35,970 nucleotides of DNA from Candidatus Kuenenia stuttgartensis (GCA_945897965.1 CAMDHK010000011.1:1-35970), one strand, 5' to 3'; shown: positions 16,777 to 25,105, numbered from the stretch's first letter. The notes: a model not told the origin generated them from the sequence alone. A program made the numbers and translations.

Positions 16777-18189
16777 TTATTCATATCGTAGCGCACGTAC
16801 CGGATGCAGCATCGATGCCCTTAATGCAGGGAGTATGCTGAAAAGAACAGCAATCCCGATCGATCCCAGATTTACCAGAAACACACTAAGCAAATTGATG
16901 TCAGTGGGGATCTTGTCGAAATAGTAAACATCCCGTGGGAAGATATCTTGGCCCGTTACATTTGCAATAAACTTCTCGATATCGTTGATATGCACCGTGA
17001 TTTCCAATCCTATGATGGTGCCTAGTCCCGCACCCACCAAACCCAGTAGAAATCCATAACCAATGAATATGGTTAGAATTCCACCATTGGATGCACCCAA
17101 CGCTTTTAGGATTCCTATGTCCCTGGTTTTTTCTACCACGATCATCGAAAATATCGCTAAAATTCCAAAGCCTGCCACGGCTATGATTAAAAACAAGAGT
17201 ATGTTCAAAATCCCTTTTTCAACTCGGATTGCTGCAAGAACTGCACCCTGCTTTTGTTCCCAAGTTTGCACTTCCAAGGGTGCATTGGCAAATAACTCTC
17301 TCAGCCTTGCAACCACCTTAGGCGCTTTGTTGTAATCCTTCAATTTGATTTGTATGCTCGTCACACGATCTTCCATCGTGCGCAGTTTTTGAAGGTGTTC
17401 GATGGGCATAAATACATAGTTCGAATCGTATTCGCTCATTTCTGATTTGAAATAATCAGAAACCACAAAACGATCGAATACAGGCGACATCTTTGCACCA
17501 CTCACTGTTGTAATCACAACTTCATCACCCGGTTCCAAGGTTCGAACATCCTTGTTGGGAAGATCTGCAGGCGCATTGCGATCGCGGTAATGAGCGATGG
17601 CATATCCTAAAATCACGCCTTGGGGTTCGTGGGGTTTGCTTGGTGGTGGATCGGGTGGTGGCGGTTCGTTCAGGTTGGGCGCTTCTCTGGGTCCAGGAAA
17701 ATCTATGCCCCTCGATGCCCGCCTGATGATAAACCTCTCACGCGCATTTTCATCCAGATTAAAAGTAGGCTTATCATGATTCTTTGGGTTCACCAGGTGT
17801 TCTGCAAACCCACCTACGGCTTTGCGGCCTTCGGGTTCTATCCCGATGATTCTTACTGGTCGGGTAAAGGGAACTTCACGAAAGTTGAACTGCAGCATCG
17901 CAAAGATTTCAAGCGTTGCTGTCATCGCATCGACTTCGGTGCTTAAGAAAGGGTCGTTTCTTATCAGTGCCATTTTACTGGGCGCATCGGTAAAACCATC
18001 GTAATCGTAGGCCTCAAGCACCACATCCGAAAGCAGGCCATGCAACCTTTCCTTCAATTTCGTACTGAATCCACCCATGACACTGTTCACAACAATTAAG
18101 GTTGCAACTCCTAGCATCACGCTGACAATGCATACCATCGCCAGATATCGGGTTCGTAAATATTTCCAGCACAGCAAAAGCTTGTACAA
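16777..18189 (-). CDS. lolE: ABC transporter permease, LolC/LolE (FtsX-like) type
   Basis: The layout is one N-terminal membrane helix (about 12-40, VCIVSVMLGVATLIVVNSVMGGF), a large extracytoplasmic domain with a proline-rich loop (PPPPDPPPSKP), then three helices from about residue 345 with the FtsX-domain hallmark EKTRDIGILKALGAS. The open frame begins at a TTG at 18219 without a Shine-Dalgarno. A TTG at 18189 is preceded by GAGG and gives MYKLLLCWKYLRTRYLA, a more typical start, so 18189 is preferred (470 aa). It partners with the adjacent ATPase. Assignment to lipoprotein trafficking is by family resemblance and operon; LolC and LolE cannot be told apart here. Confidence 0.82.
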   Translation of the reverse strand: MYKLLLCWKYLRTRYLAMVCIVSVMLGVATLIVVNSVMGGFSTKLKERLHGLLSDVVLEAYDYDGFTDAPSKMALIRNDPFLSTEVDAMTATLEIFAMLQFNFREVPFTRPVRIIGIEPEGRKAVGGFAEHLVNPKNHDKPTFNLDENARERFIIRRASRGIDFPGPREAPNLNEPPPPDPPPSKPHEPQGVILGYAIAHYRDRNAPADLPNKDVRTLEPGDEVVITTVSGAKMSPVFDRFVVSDYFKSEMSEYDSNYVFMPIEHLQKLRTMEDRVTSIQIKLKDYNKAPKVVARLRELFANAPLEVQTWEQKQGAVLAAIRVEKGILNILLFLIIAVAGFGILAIFSMIVVEKTRDIGILKALGASNGGILTIFIGYGFLLGLVGAGLGTIIGLEITVHINDIEKFIANVTGQDIFPRDVYYFDKIPTDINLLSVFLVNLGSIGIAVLFSILPALRASMLHPVRALRYE

Positions 18190-18234
18190 GTACCACCTCA
18201 ATCCTTGAGAACAATTCAATCTAGGGCTTAATGC

Positions 18235-19716
18235 CTATTCTTCCTTCGAAGCCACCGCTTCTTCCCGATGCTCGGGCCTTAATAAAGGAAATAGAATCAC
18301 ATCTCGAATGGTTGGAGTGTTCGTAAGCAACATCACCAGCCTATCAATACCAATGCCCAAACCGCCTGCGGGGGGCATGCCATACTTCAACGCTTGAACA
18401 AAATCGTCGTCCATCTTTGACATCGAATCTTCTTCCTTCAAGCCACCAAGTTGTTGGCGGAAGGTTTCTTCCTGCGTGACCGGGTCGTTCAATTCGGTGT
18501 ATGCATTGGCTAGTTCCATGCCACATACATAAAGCTCGAATCGTTCTGCGATTTCTGGGTTACCTGTTTTTCGTTTGGTCAGTGGGCAGAGTGTAGCAGG
18601 GTAATCATACACGAAAATAGGGCCCATTAAGTTGTGCTCGACTTTCATTTCGAACAGTTCCTGAATAATTACATCTTTATGTTTGCCCTTGGTGTTTAAA
18701 CCCAAGGCAGTCGCCTTTTGGGTTACAGCGTCCGCATCTTCCATGGCAACGCCAACATGCTCTTTGAATAATTCAGAGTAAGTTGCCCTGCGCCAGGGGG
18801 CTGTGTAATCAACTTCATGTGCGCCAAAAGGTCGAACAGTTCCTTCGCCAAGATTCTTGATGCATGCAAGTATCAAGCCTTCGGTAAGATCCATCATGGA
18901 TTGATAATCGCCATAGGATTGGTAGAGTTCAAGCATGGTGAATTCGGGATTGTGCTTGGGGCTGATGCCTTCATTGCGGAACACTCTGCCGATTTCATAC
19001 ACCTTTTCGATACCACCCACTAGAAGTCGTTTTAGATGCAGCTCTAAAGCGATACGAAGGTATAGTTGGAGATCCAAGGTATTGTGATGGGTGATGAAAG
19101 GCCGTGCTGCAGCGCCGCCTGCAATGTTATGCAGCGTGGGCGTTTCCACTTCCCAAAAGCCTGAATCATCAAGATGGCGCCTGATCGTTCGCACCATAAG
19201 AATTCGCTCTCGGGTGCGCTTTAAAGTTTCGGGTGTGTAGATTAAATCCAAGTAACGATGGCGTAAACGGAATTCGATATCTTGCATCCCTTGATATTTA
19301 TCTGGGTGGGGCAGAAGCGATTTACCTAAGAAAGTGATCTTGGTTGCGAAGACTGTCAGCTCGCCTGTTTTTGTTTTCCCATACGAACCATCGATGCCCA
19401 GAAGATCGCCTAGGTCGATATGCTTTGCAATATCCCAACCCAGTTCGCCTACTTGTTTCTTGCCTATCATTACTTGAACTTGGCCAGTCCAGTCACGCAG
19501 ATCGATGAAGTAAACATTGCCCATGCCCCTGCGCAGGACGATTCTTCCTGCCAATCTGGTTTGCACTGGGTTTTCTGGATCGACGGGTAACTCGCGTACT
19601 TGGGCAATGGGAATATGATTATCGAAGCGCTGGCCCCAAGGGTCAACACCTAAGGCGGTCAGGGCTTTTACTTTTTCAGTTCGTACGCTTTCAAGGCTTT
19701 CAATTGGTTCTGTCAC
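18235..19716 (-). CDS. lysS: Lysyl-tRNA synthetase, class II
   Basis: The enzyme charges tRNA-Lys. At 493 aa it has normal class II length. The N-terminal OB-fold anticodon domain (about 55-160, AGRIVLRRGMGNVYFIDLRD) is followed by the catalytic core with motif 2 FRNEGISPKHNPEFTMLE (about 250) and motif 3 GIGIDRLVMLL near the C-terminus. The start codon is GTG with GGA about 11 bases upstream, and MTEPIESLESVRTEKVKAL is a normal beginning. It heads the leftward run with the ABC transporter, ilvE and the Usp gene, 45 nt from the permease start. Confidence 0.96.
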   Translation of the reverse strand: MTEPIESLESVRTEKVKALTALGVDPWGQRFDNHIPIAQVRELPVDPENPVQTRLAGRIVLRRGMGNVYFIDLRDWTGQVQVMIGKKQVGELGWDIAKHIDLGDLLGIDGSYGKTKTGELTVFATKITFLGKSLLPHPDKYQGMQDIEFRLRHRYLDLIYTPETLKRTRERILMVRTIRRHLDDSGFWEVETPTLHNIAGGAAARPFITHHNTLDLQLYLRIALELHLKRLLVGGIEKVYEIGRVFRNEGISPKHNPEFTMLELYQSYGDYQSMMDLTEGLILACIKNLGEGTVRPFGAHEVDYTAPWRRATYSELFKEHVGVAMEDADAVTQKATALGLNTKGKHKDVIIQELFEMKVEHNLMGPIFVYDYPATLCPLTKRKTGNPEIAERFELYVCGMELANAYTELNDPVTQEETFRQQLGGLKEEDSMSKMDDDFVQALKYGMPPAGGLGIGIDRLVMLLTNTPTIRDVILFPLLRPEHREEAVASKEE

Positions 19717-20002
19717 AACAATTCATCCATTTCAATCAGGAACAATGGCAGACAATAGCCTGCGGTCTATGATTTTTATGACCTGCCGGTGCGTGGATCA
19801 TTACACGAACCCGATCAGGCCTACACTTTCGACTCCTAAAGCATACCCAGAACCGCTAGAACCGTACTAGATCGATCTTGGAGAAAAGCCTTTTGTGGCT
19901 TCTAAACCCAATAAAAATCTTCTTAAAACAGCTACTTGCTTCTGAGCCTATCTTGACTTATCTTGCTGTATTGCTTGTTTTTACGAAAAAAGAGAGGTTC
20001 AA

Positions 20003-20761
20003 ATGAAACTTGTAGAATCCACTTGGGAAGATGTCAGCAAACTCGATAAAAACACCCCTGTTGTCATCCCCATAGCTGCAATCGAGCAACACGGCAGACA
20101 TTTGCCCGTTTCTGTGGATTCCATGCTTTGTGGCGAAGTTATCCGCAGAGTTTCTGAAACCCTTCATGGCAAAGTATTATTTGCTCCTCTCACTTGGTTT
20201 GGTAATTCTCACCATCACATGGATTTCGCAGGCACTCTTTCAGCGAACCCTAGGCTTTATCTCGATATGCTCAACAACCTTGCGGATAATTTCATCGATC
20301 ATGGTTTTAAACGCATTGTGTTTATCAATGGTCATGGCGGGAATATTTATCCTGGCAAGCAGGCCACCTTTGAACTAAGGCAGAAATACAGGCATCGTTC
20401 TGATCTTCTTCTTTTGTTCAGCACCTATTGGGATTTAAGCCCTGCGCCACAAGTTGAGCTTAAGGATTTCGTGCAGAAAAAAATGGGGCATGCCTGCGAG
20501 TGGGAAACTTCGATGATGATGAAGCTTGCTCCCAATCTTGTTAAAGGGAATGTTTTAGACCTTAAGAAAGTGGAGTTTGGATTTGCGTTTGAACCAGCGT
20601 ATCGGGGTTGGATTACCAAGGATCGCACCGAGCCTGGTCACATCGGCGACCCAAAACATGCCACCGCAGAAAAAGGTGAGATCCTCTTTTCTACTTTCGC
20701 AAAAGATGCAGTCACCTTTTTGGAGAAAGTCATCGCTTGGGATGGCAAATCCTGGTTTTAA
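20003..20761 (+). CDS. Creatininase-family amidohydrolase
   Basis: The 252-aa metal-dependent amidohydrolase belongs to the creatinine amidohydrolase family. Metal and active-site segments are AAIEQHGRHLPVSVDSML (Glu, His and Asp ligands, about 30), FGNSHHHMDFAGTLS (about 73), INGHGGN (about 111) and ACEWETSMMM (Glu ligand, about 163). The family includes creatininase, FAPy deformylases (ArfB-like) and MftE-type peptidases. Nothing here fixes the substrate. GAGAGG is five bases upstream of the ATG. The 286-nt gap upstream (19717-20002) contains TTGACT at 19953 as a possible -35, but no convincing -10. Confidence 0.85.
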   Translation: MKLVESTWEDVSKLDKNTPVVIPIAAIEQHGRHLPVSVDSMLCGEVIRRVSETLHGKVLFAPLTWFGNSHHHMDFAGTLSANPRLYLDMLNNLADNFIDHGFKRIVFINGHGGNIYPGKQATFELRQKYRHRSDLLLLFSTYWDLSPAPQVELKDFVQKKMGHACEWETSMMMKLAPNLVKGNVLDLKKVEFGFAFEPAYRGWITKDRTEPGHIGDPKHATAEKGEILFSTFAKDAVTFLEKVIAWDGKSWF

Positions 20762-20806
20762 TTAAAGGGCTTTTCATTTTTTAACGAAGTGTAACACTTT
20801 ATACTG

Positions 20807-22240
20807 TTACAACATTGGTTCTTGTAGCGCCATTAGCCAATGGCGCGCTTGTTCAGGATAAAAGAGGCTGCGTATCGCATGCATGTTTTTGAATTGTCCC
20901 TGTTTCACATGCCATCGATTGTCGCAGCACTCTATCCACCCTGCATTGATGGCGTGATCAAGTTCTTCTGCAAATGTTTCTGTTAATTTCACACCGAATC
21001 GCCGCATGAAACGGCTTTCGTCAACGAAGCCGTAATTTAGTGAGTAAAGAATGTATTTTGCCTGCGACTCAGCAGCGGGTAATTCGTAAAAATATGCGCA
21101 AGGATTTGAACCATTACTGATGTTCATCATGTAATCCGAAGCGCTGTAAGTGTTAAAACTCCAGTGGTTGCCTCGAAGTGAAGATGCATAATTGCCTAAA
21201 CCTAGGTAGGGCATGCCATCTAGTAATCGCCCTTCAAAGCAAGCGCTAGTCCCAGTTTCGTTGTGGTGTTTGCTAAAGTTAACTGAACCATAAGTTGTTT
21301 TCCACCCTGCAAGATACAATTTTTCAAAAGCGAGATCATATAGCGCCCCGTAGGTTTCTGGCGTTGGCAGTATAACAGTGCGTTTGGTAAGTGCCCGACC
21401 TTTTCCGCGATATAAACAGTCATAGGTGGTGATGCTGTCTGGGTCCAGCGCGATGATTTGATCCAGATCATATTTCCAATCTTCTAGAGTTTGGTTGGGT
21501 AGCCCGAAAATAATATCTAAATTGATACGCTTAAAACCGGTTCTGCGTAGGTTGGCCATCGCTATGTCGGTCTGTGCGATTTGTCGCAAACGGTTAACGG
21601 ATGCAAGAGTAATGGCATTAAAGCTTTGTACCCCAAGGCTGACCCTGTCCACGCCTTCATCATGTAGGACCTGAAGTTTCTCTTGTTCTTCCGCAGCGAT
21701 TCGCGGGGTTGTCTCGATGCTGAACGGGAACGGGTGGGCACTTTTTTTGAGCAGAGGTTTTACTGCCCGAGCAATTCGGCGCAATTCTGAAGTGGCAAGT
21801 ATTGTAGGTGTACCACCCCCGATGTCTACTCCTGCGATCTCGCAACTCGGTAGCCAGTTAGCGTGAGAATCAAGCTCGCGAAGAAGTGCATCTACATATT
21901 TGCGATGGAAGTCTTCACTCCGATTGACATCAACTGCAAAATTGCAGTAATAGCATTTGGCCTCACAAAAAGGAATATGCAGATACAGCAATAATTGATC
22001 TAGGTCTGATAACCATTCACTGGTCCGGGGCGCAGGTTCGCAGCGAAAGTTCTGAATGAAATATTCCCGGCGTGCGGGGTACTGAATCGTAAAATCATGT
22101 GGATGGGCTTTGACAAATGCCAACCAATTTACAAGTGTTAGGGTGCTGAGCATTAAAAATTTTGGCCGAGTAGGCTTTCTCTTCCACCCTGTGCTATGGG
22201 TAAGAGTCTGATGAAGGGCATTAAAGAAACAACTTTTCAA
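20807..22240 (-). CDS. HemN/HemW-like radical SAM protein
   Basis: The radical SAM cluster motif is HIPFCEAKCYYCNF (CxxxCxxC), about residue 93, followed by DIGGGTPTI (SAM-binding GGG segment) and IFGLPNQTLEDW. The C-terminus resembles the HemN_C winged-helix region (YGFVDESRFMRRFGVKL). This fits the family of coproporphyrinogen dehydrogenases and the heme chaperone HemW. A roughly 90-residue N-terminal extension before the radical SAM domain is longer than in HemW and resembles other HemN-like subfamilies, so heme synthesis is not assured. The start is uncertain: 22240 is a TTG without a Shine-Dalgarno, and ATG at 22153 (MLSTLTLVNW) is an alternative. Confidence 0.78.
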   Translation of the reverse strand: MKSCFFNALHQTLTHSTGWKRKPTRPKFLMLSTLTLVNWLAFVKAHPHDFTIQYPARREYFIQNFRCEPAPRTSEWLSDLDQLLLYLHIPFCEAKCYYCNFAVDVNRSEDFHRKYVDALLRELDSHANWLPSCEIAGVDIGGGTPTILATSELRRIARAVKPLLKKSAHPFPFSIETTPRIAAEEQEKLQVLHDEGVDRVSLGVQSFNAITLASVNRLRQIAQTDIAMANLRRTGFKRINLDIIFGLPNQTLEDWKYDLDQIIALDPDSITTYDCLYRGKGRALTKRTVILPTPETYGALYDLAFEKLYLAGWKTTYGSVNFSKHHNETGTSACFEGRLLDGMPYLGLGNYASSLRGNHWSFNTYSASDYMMNISNGSNPCAYFYELPAAESQAKYILYSLNYGFVDESRFMRRFGVKLTETFAEELDHAINAGWIECCDNRWHVKQGQFKNMHAIRSLFYPEQARHWLMALQEPML

Positions 22241-22599
22241 GCATAAGCACGTTACCAGAATGCAAAAAGGCTATTAGTCGATCTTACCATCAAGTTGCTA
22301 ATGTTCGAGGTAAATCCCTTCGGGTTAAGCTGTTCTCCTTAAACGAAGCCTTAATTTAAGACTTATACCTAAAGTTATTGGCCTTCTGGCAAAGCAGTAA
22401 TCATTTCGCCAAAACCAGACGGAGAGCGCCTCTGCTGTACCGAATCGCTACTTCGGTATTCCTCCTTCTTGGAGGCGATGGCCGGTTCCGCTGCAGCACT
22501 TTGTAAGACATTTCCGGTTTCAAAAATAGACCTCTCATGTCTGCCGGATCTCGCAAATGGCGCAACCTTCCTGCTACAGCGCCCAGTTCGGCGTCTTCG
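22241..22599. other. Gene-free stretch at the edge of the GC-shifted island
   Basis: From 22241 to about 22400 the sequence has the base composition of the flanks and shows no RNA gene or terminator that I can recognise. From about 22400 it becomes GC-richer. A 72-codon leftward frame (22401-22619) is open but has no recognisable domain or ribosome binding site, so I do not call it a gene. Confidence 0.4.
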
Positions 22600-22861
22600 T
22601 TATCGCACCCAACCAGCAATCGTGCCTATCCCGATGACGAAAACGAACAGCATCACAAACCCGACAACCCCACACCCGAGCAGCGCGAGCGGGTCCTGCC
22701 CACCCGAACCGCCGGCGGGGAACCGTGAATCGGCCCGGCCTCGCCGCCCACACTCGGGTGAACGCCTCGGTTCCGCAAGTGAGGGTGACTTGCCCGTCGT
22801 CCGGGTAGCAGTGAACCTCAATGTCATCCGACACGCCGTCACACTTCATGGCTTTCTGCAT
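22600..22861 (-). pseudogene. Frameshifted remnant of a small membrane protein
   Basis: Two overlapping leftward frames appear to be halves of one small gene. The first half starts MKCDGVSDDIEVHCYPDDG, reads on through VTLTCGTEAFTRVW, then degenerates into arginine-rich sequence. In the next frame the DNA resumes with PAGGSGGQDPLALLGCG and a clean hydrophobic helix, VGFVMLFVFVIGIGTIAG, ending just before a stop. The frame switch must lie around 22730-22780. I do not recognise the family. The reading rests on the protein-like character of the two halves and could be wrong. It lies directly downstream of the small toxin-partner gene. Confidence 0.4.
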
Positions 22862-22862
22862 C

Positions 22863-23081
22863 CTAATTAGGTTTTATGCAGACCTGTGTAATATCGGTCT
22901 CGGTCGGTTGCAGCGCATGGTTAGGCTCAGCATCTTGGGCAGAAGAAACCAGCTTGCGGCCACTTCGCTTTTCCTGTTCTTTCAAATCGCGGAAGATGGC
23001 ACGTAAATCGTAATCGAAACGAGCTGCGTACGCATCGCGTGCTCGCCGTACTTCATCAACTATTGGGTCTGACCAAGTCAT
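22863..23081 (-). CDS. Small partner (putative antitoxin) of the PIN-domain toxin
   Basis: The 72-aa product starts MTWSDPIVDEVRRARDAYA and continues with RAIFRDLKEQEKRSGRKLVS. Small ORFs with this DPIVxEVRxxR...DLxAIxxDLK pattern commonly follow VapC-like PIN genes, where they are taken to be the antitoxin or accessory partner. The start overlaps the toxin stop by 4 nt (ATGA), so the pair is translationally coupled. The last about 20 residues (from NHALQPT) look like read-through into an attC-like sequence at 22905-22926, not native protein. GC content is above that of the flanking housekeeping genes. Confidence 0.65.
   Translation of the reverse strand: MTWSDPIVDEVRRARDAYAARFDYDLRAIFRDLKEQEKRSGRKLVSSAQDAEPNHALQPTETDITQVCIKPN
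22905..22926 (-). other. Half-site resembling an integron attC
   Basis: On the minus strand GCCTAACCATGCGCTGCAAC reads as an attC-type R'' box (RYYYAAC) followed by a potential stem arm, within the end of the small ORF. The complementary half (ending in GTTRRRY) is not found within the next few hundred bases, so at most a half-site or remnant is present. Upstream of the toxin a GTTAGAC (GTTRRRY) lies at 23595-23589, where the preceding cassette border would be. Confidence 0.3.
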
Positions 23082-23563
23082 GGCTTCGCCTCCATCATTT
23101 CTTCAGGGGTACAGATAATTGGGGCCTTGAATCCTTTGATCGCACAGACGCTTTCTATCATGGGCCGCATTACGGCGTTGGCCATATGTCGGCAATTCCA
23201 AGTCATCAGATACGGGATCCGATGGATCGCCGCTATTGCGATGTGCAGAGCGTCGTTTTCCGCTTTATCTGGCAACGCCCCTGCTCGGATCAGTTCTTCG
23301 GCCAACGACATTGCCTCTTCCTCGATCTCCAGCACCGTCATGTTCGCCAGAATGTCAAGGCGCTCTTGAGCTGCCTGCGGGTCGCCGTCTCCAGCCTCTT
23401 GAATGACCAATTGCGAGGCGCAAAGTTCGTAGCCATTGCGCTGGGTATCCCACCAATCATGGGTGATTTGCTGATGGCCGGCAACGATCAGATCACGGCT
23501 GGGCCGGGCCGTCAAGTAACTGATGATGTCGTTTCGATGTAGACTCGTTCCATCGTGGCTCAT
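23078..23563 (-). CDS. PIN-domain (VapC-like) toxin, 5' end frameshifted
   Basis: The body is a PIN-domain ribonuclease-type protein: YLTARPSRDLIVAGHQQITH, then LCASQLVIQEAGDGDPQAA (acidic residue), DKAENDALHIAIAAIH (Asp) and YLMTWNCRHMANA. The open frame begins MSHDGTSLHRNDIISYL, which is not a PIN start. In the +1 frame, from the ATG at 23553, the DNA reads MERVYIETT, the expected first strand with the first acidic site residue. That frame ends in a stop within 14 codons. One missing base near 23527-23531 would join MERVYIETT to IISYLTARPS. The gene is therefore probably inactivated, unless this is a sequencing error. It is coupled by a 4-nt overlap to the small downstream partner. Confidence 0.7.
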   Translation of the reverse strand: MSHDGTSLHRNDIISYLTARPSRDLIVAGHQQITHDWWDTQRNGYELCASQLVIQEAGDGDPQAAQERLDILANMTVLEIEEEAMSLAEELIRAGALPDKAENDALHIAIAAIHRIPYLMTWNCRHMANAVMRPMIESVCAIKGFKAPIICTPEEMMEAKP

Positions 23564-23736
23564 TTCGCTTGGAAGCCTGTCACGCTAGGTCTAACCCCTA
23601 ACTCGCCCGTGTTGATTGCCTCATGCATGCTACCACATAATCTTCTTGTTGACATTAGCCAAGCACGGTCATTCCAAGTAAAGTTTATGAAGAATGGATG
23701 CTAATTGGCGGGATCGATGAAGCCGGTTCGAAGCCC

Positions 23737-23828
23737 AAAAAAGGGACAGGCACCTTTTATTATTTTTCATAGCAATTTTAGAGTCAAAAACAGAACCTTA
23801 ATACAAATAAGGGTGCCTGTCTTTTTTT
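23737..23828. repeat. Short inverted-repeat element (REP/MITE-like)
   Basis: The left end AAAAAAGGGACAGGCACC (23737-23754) and right end GGGTGCCTGTCTTTTTTT (23811-23828) are inverted copies around a 56-nt AT-rich centre. Elements with ACAGGCACC ends next to A/T runs are a recurring intergenic repeat in environmental bacterial genomes and are often linked to REP-associated tyrosine transposases, but no transposase is present here. The right T-run supplies the stop codon of the adjacent TPR remnant. Confidence 0.55.
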
Positions 23829-24057
23829 ACTTTCCCGTTTCATCCGCATCCGTTTTAGAATTGGCGGGAACGGTCATCTTAATTCTTTTACCTTTTGCAA
23901 ATTCGGCATCGGCTTCTTGGTTTTTGCCTAGTGCTTTATATGATTCACCGCGATTGAAATATGCATCCGCATACTTGGGGGCTAGCTCGACAGCTTTAGT
24001 GAAATCATCAATGGCTCCAAAGTATTGTTCCTGTTTGCTAAATCCAAACCCAGGGTG
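23827..24057 (-). pseudogene. 5'-truncated TPR-protein remnant
   Basis: The minus strand encodes a clear tetratricopeptide repeat without an in-frame start codon: GFGFSKQEQYFGAIDDFTKA, then VELAPKYADAYFNRGESY and KALGKNQEADAEFAKGKRI, ending in a polar tail (VPANSKTDADETGK). Upstream, the frame runs only a few codons into the end of the alcohol dehydrogenase gene before a TAG. It is the last one and a half TPR units of a lost gene, cut off where the dehydrogenase gene now ends. Confidence 0.6.
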
Positions 24058-24079
24058 ATTTAATTTGGGGTGAAAGTAA

Positions 24080-25090
24080 TCAAGGAACTAGGACGATTCT
24101 TGGAGAGTTGTTTTTTCCTGCAGCTAGTTCTTCGAAAGCAATGCGAATATCTGCAAGTGGCCTAGTTTCAACCAAGACATTGGCTTTGCCTAGATGATGA
24201 TATTGCACAACTTCTTTTAGTGTCGAAATCGGCCCGACATGCGAACCCAGAATCCGGACTCCACGGGTGACCAGTTCAAACCAAGGCAATGACAATTCTT
24301 TATTCTTTCCCAATCCCACTAAAGCAAGCGTGCCACCATTTCTTAACGCATTCATCGCGCCTGTAACTGCGCTTGGGTCTGCAGCAAAAACTGCAGCAGC
24401 ATCTACCAATGGTTTGGGATTAAGAGAAAGCCATTCTTCTGAGGAATAAGTTTCTGCGCCTAAAAGTTTGGCTTGGGCAATGCGAATTGCAGATGGGTCG
24501 ATTGCAATGATGCGGGTGAAAAACTCTTTAGCATACTGAATTGCAAGATGGCCCACTCCCCCAACACCCATGATTAAGAGTGTTTGATTTTCATTAGATC
24601 GCAACTTTTTGATGGTTTCAAAAGCGGTAAGCCCTGCACACGCCAAGGGGGCAACCTGCACAGGATCGATATCTTTTGGAAGAGGAAGGATGTAGCGAAA
24701 ATCTGCAGTGGTATATTCGGCATGGGTACCCGGGATGACATACCCCGTGTTAAATTGCCTGTCGCAATAATTTTCGTTTCCTGAAGAACAGAACGAACAA
24801 GTTCTGCAGGTTCTACCAACCCATGGGATAAGAACTTTTTGATCTAAGCTAAAGCCTGTTACTTTCGAGCCCAAAACCTCAATGACTCCTACGCCTTCAT
24901 GGCCTGGAATAAGCGGAAGAATAGGCTTTTTGTCCCATGAACCGTTGATGGCGTGAAGATCGGTATGGCAGATTCCTGATGCGAGGATACGAACCAGAAC
25001 CTGATTGGGCTTGGGTTCTGGGATGGGCAGATCTTCCAACTGAATCCCTAATGAAAAATCTCTTAATACCGCTGCCCGCATGGTTCGCAT
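24080..25090 (-). CDS. Zinc-dependent alcohol dehydrogenase (AdhP-like)
   Basis: The 336-aa medium-chain dehydrogenase has catalytic zinc ligands in GICHTDLHAINGSW (Cys about 40) and IPGHEGVGVIE (His and Glu), four structural-zinc cysteines in CRTCSFCSSGNENYC (about 93-107), and the cofactor motif GVGGVGHLAIQYAK (about 176). This pattern matches bacterial NAD-dependent ethanol-type dehydrogenases. ATG starts at 25090 and 25081 are both possible. It begins 15 nt after the agmatine deiminase gene and is probably co-transcribed with it, although no shared pathway is evident. Confidence 0.92.
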   Translation of the reverse strand: MRTMRAAVLRDFSLGIQLEDLPIPEPKPNQVLVRILASGICHTDLHAINGSWDKKPILPLIPGHEGVGVIEVLGSKVTGFSLDQKVLIPWVGRTCRTCSFCSSGNENYCDRQFNTGYVIPGTHAEYTTADFRYILPLPKDIDPVQVAPLACAGLTAFETIKKLRSNENQTLLIMGVGGVGHLAIQYAKEFFTRIIAIDPSAIRIAQAKLLGAETYSSEEWLSLNPKPLVDAAAVFAADPSAVTGAMNALRNGGTLALVGLGKNKELSLPWFELVTRGVRILGSHVGPISTLKEVVQYHHLGKANVLVETRPLADIRIAFEELAAGKNNSPRIVLVP

Positions 25091-25105
25091 AACCTAGTTT
25101 TTCCT

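Noticed and set aside
19790-19880. Possible tRNA-like segment with TTCGACTCC
   Set aside because: No acceptor, D-arm or anticodon stem can be paired around it in either orientation.
22401-22619. 72-codon leftward ORF after the membrane-protein remnant
   Set aside because: It has an arginine-rich translation, no Shine-Dalgarno and no recognisable family. It may be part of the decayed island but is not supportable as a gene.
22469-22870. 133-codon plus-strand ORF in the GC-rich island
   Set aside because: It lies opposite the frameshifted membrane-protein remnant, has compositionally biased sequence, and has no recognisable domain or ribosome binding site.
23705-24058. 117-codon plus-strand ORF
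   Set aside because: It runs across the inverted-repeat element and is antisense to the clear TPR coding sequence on the minus strand.
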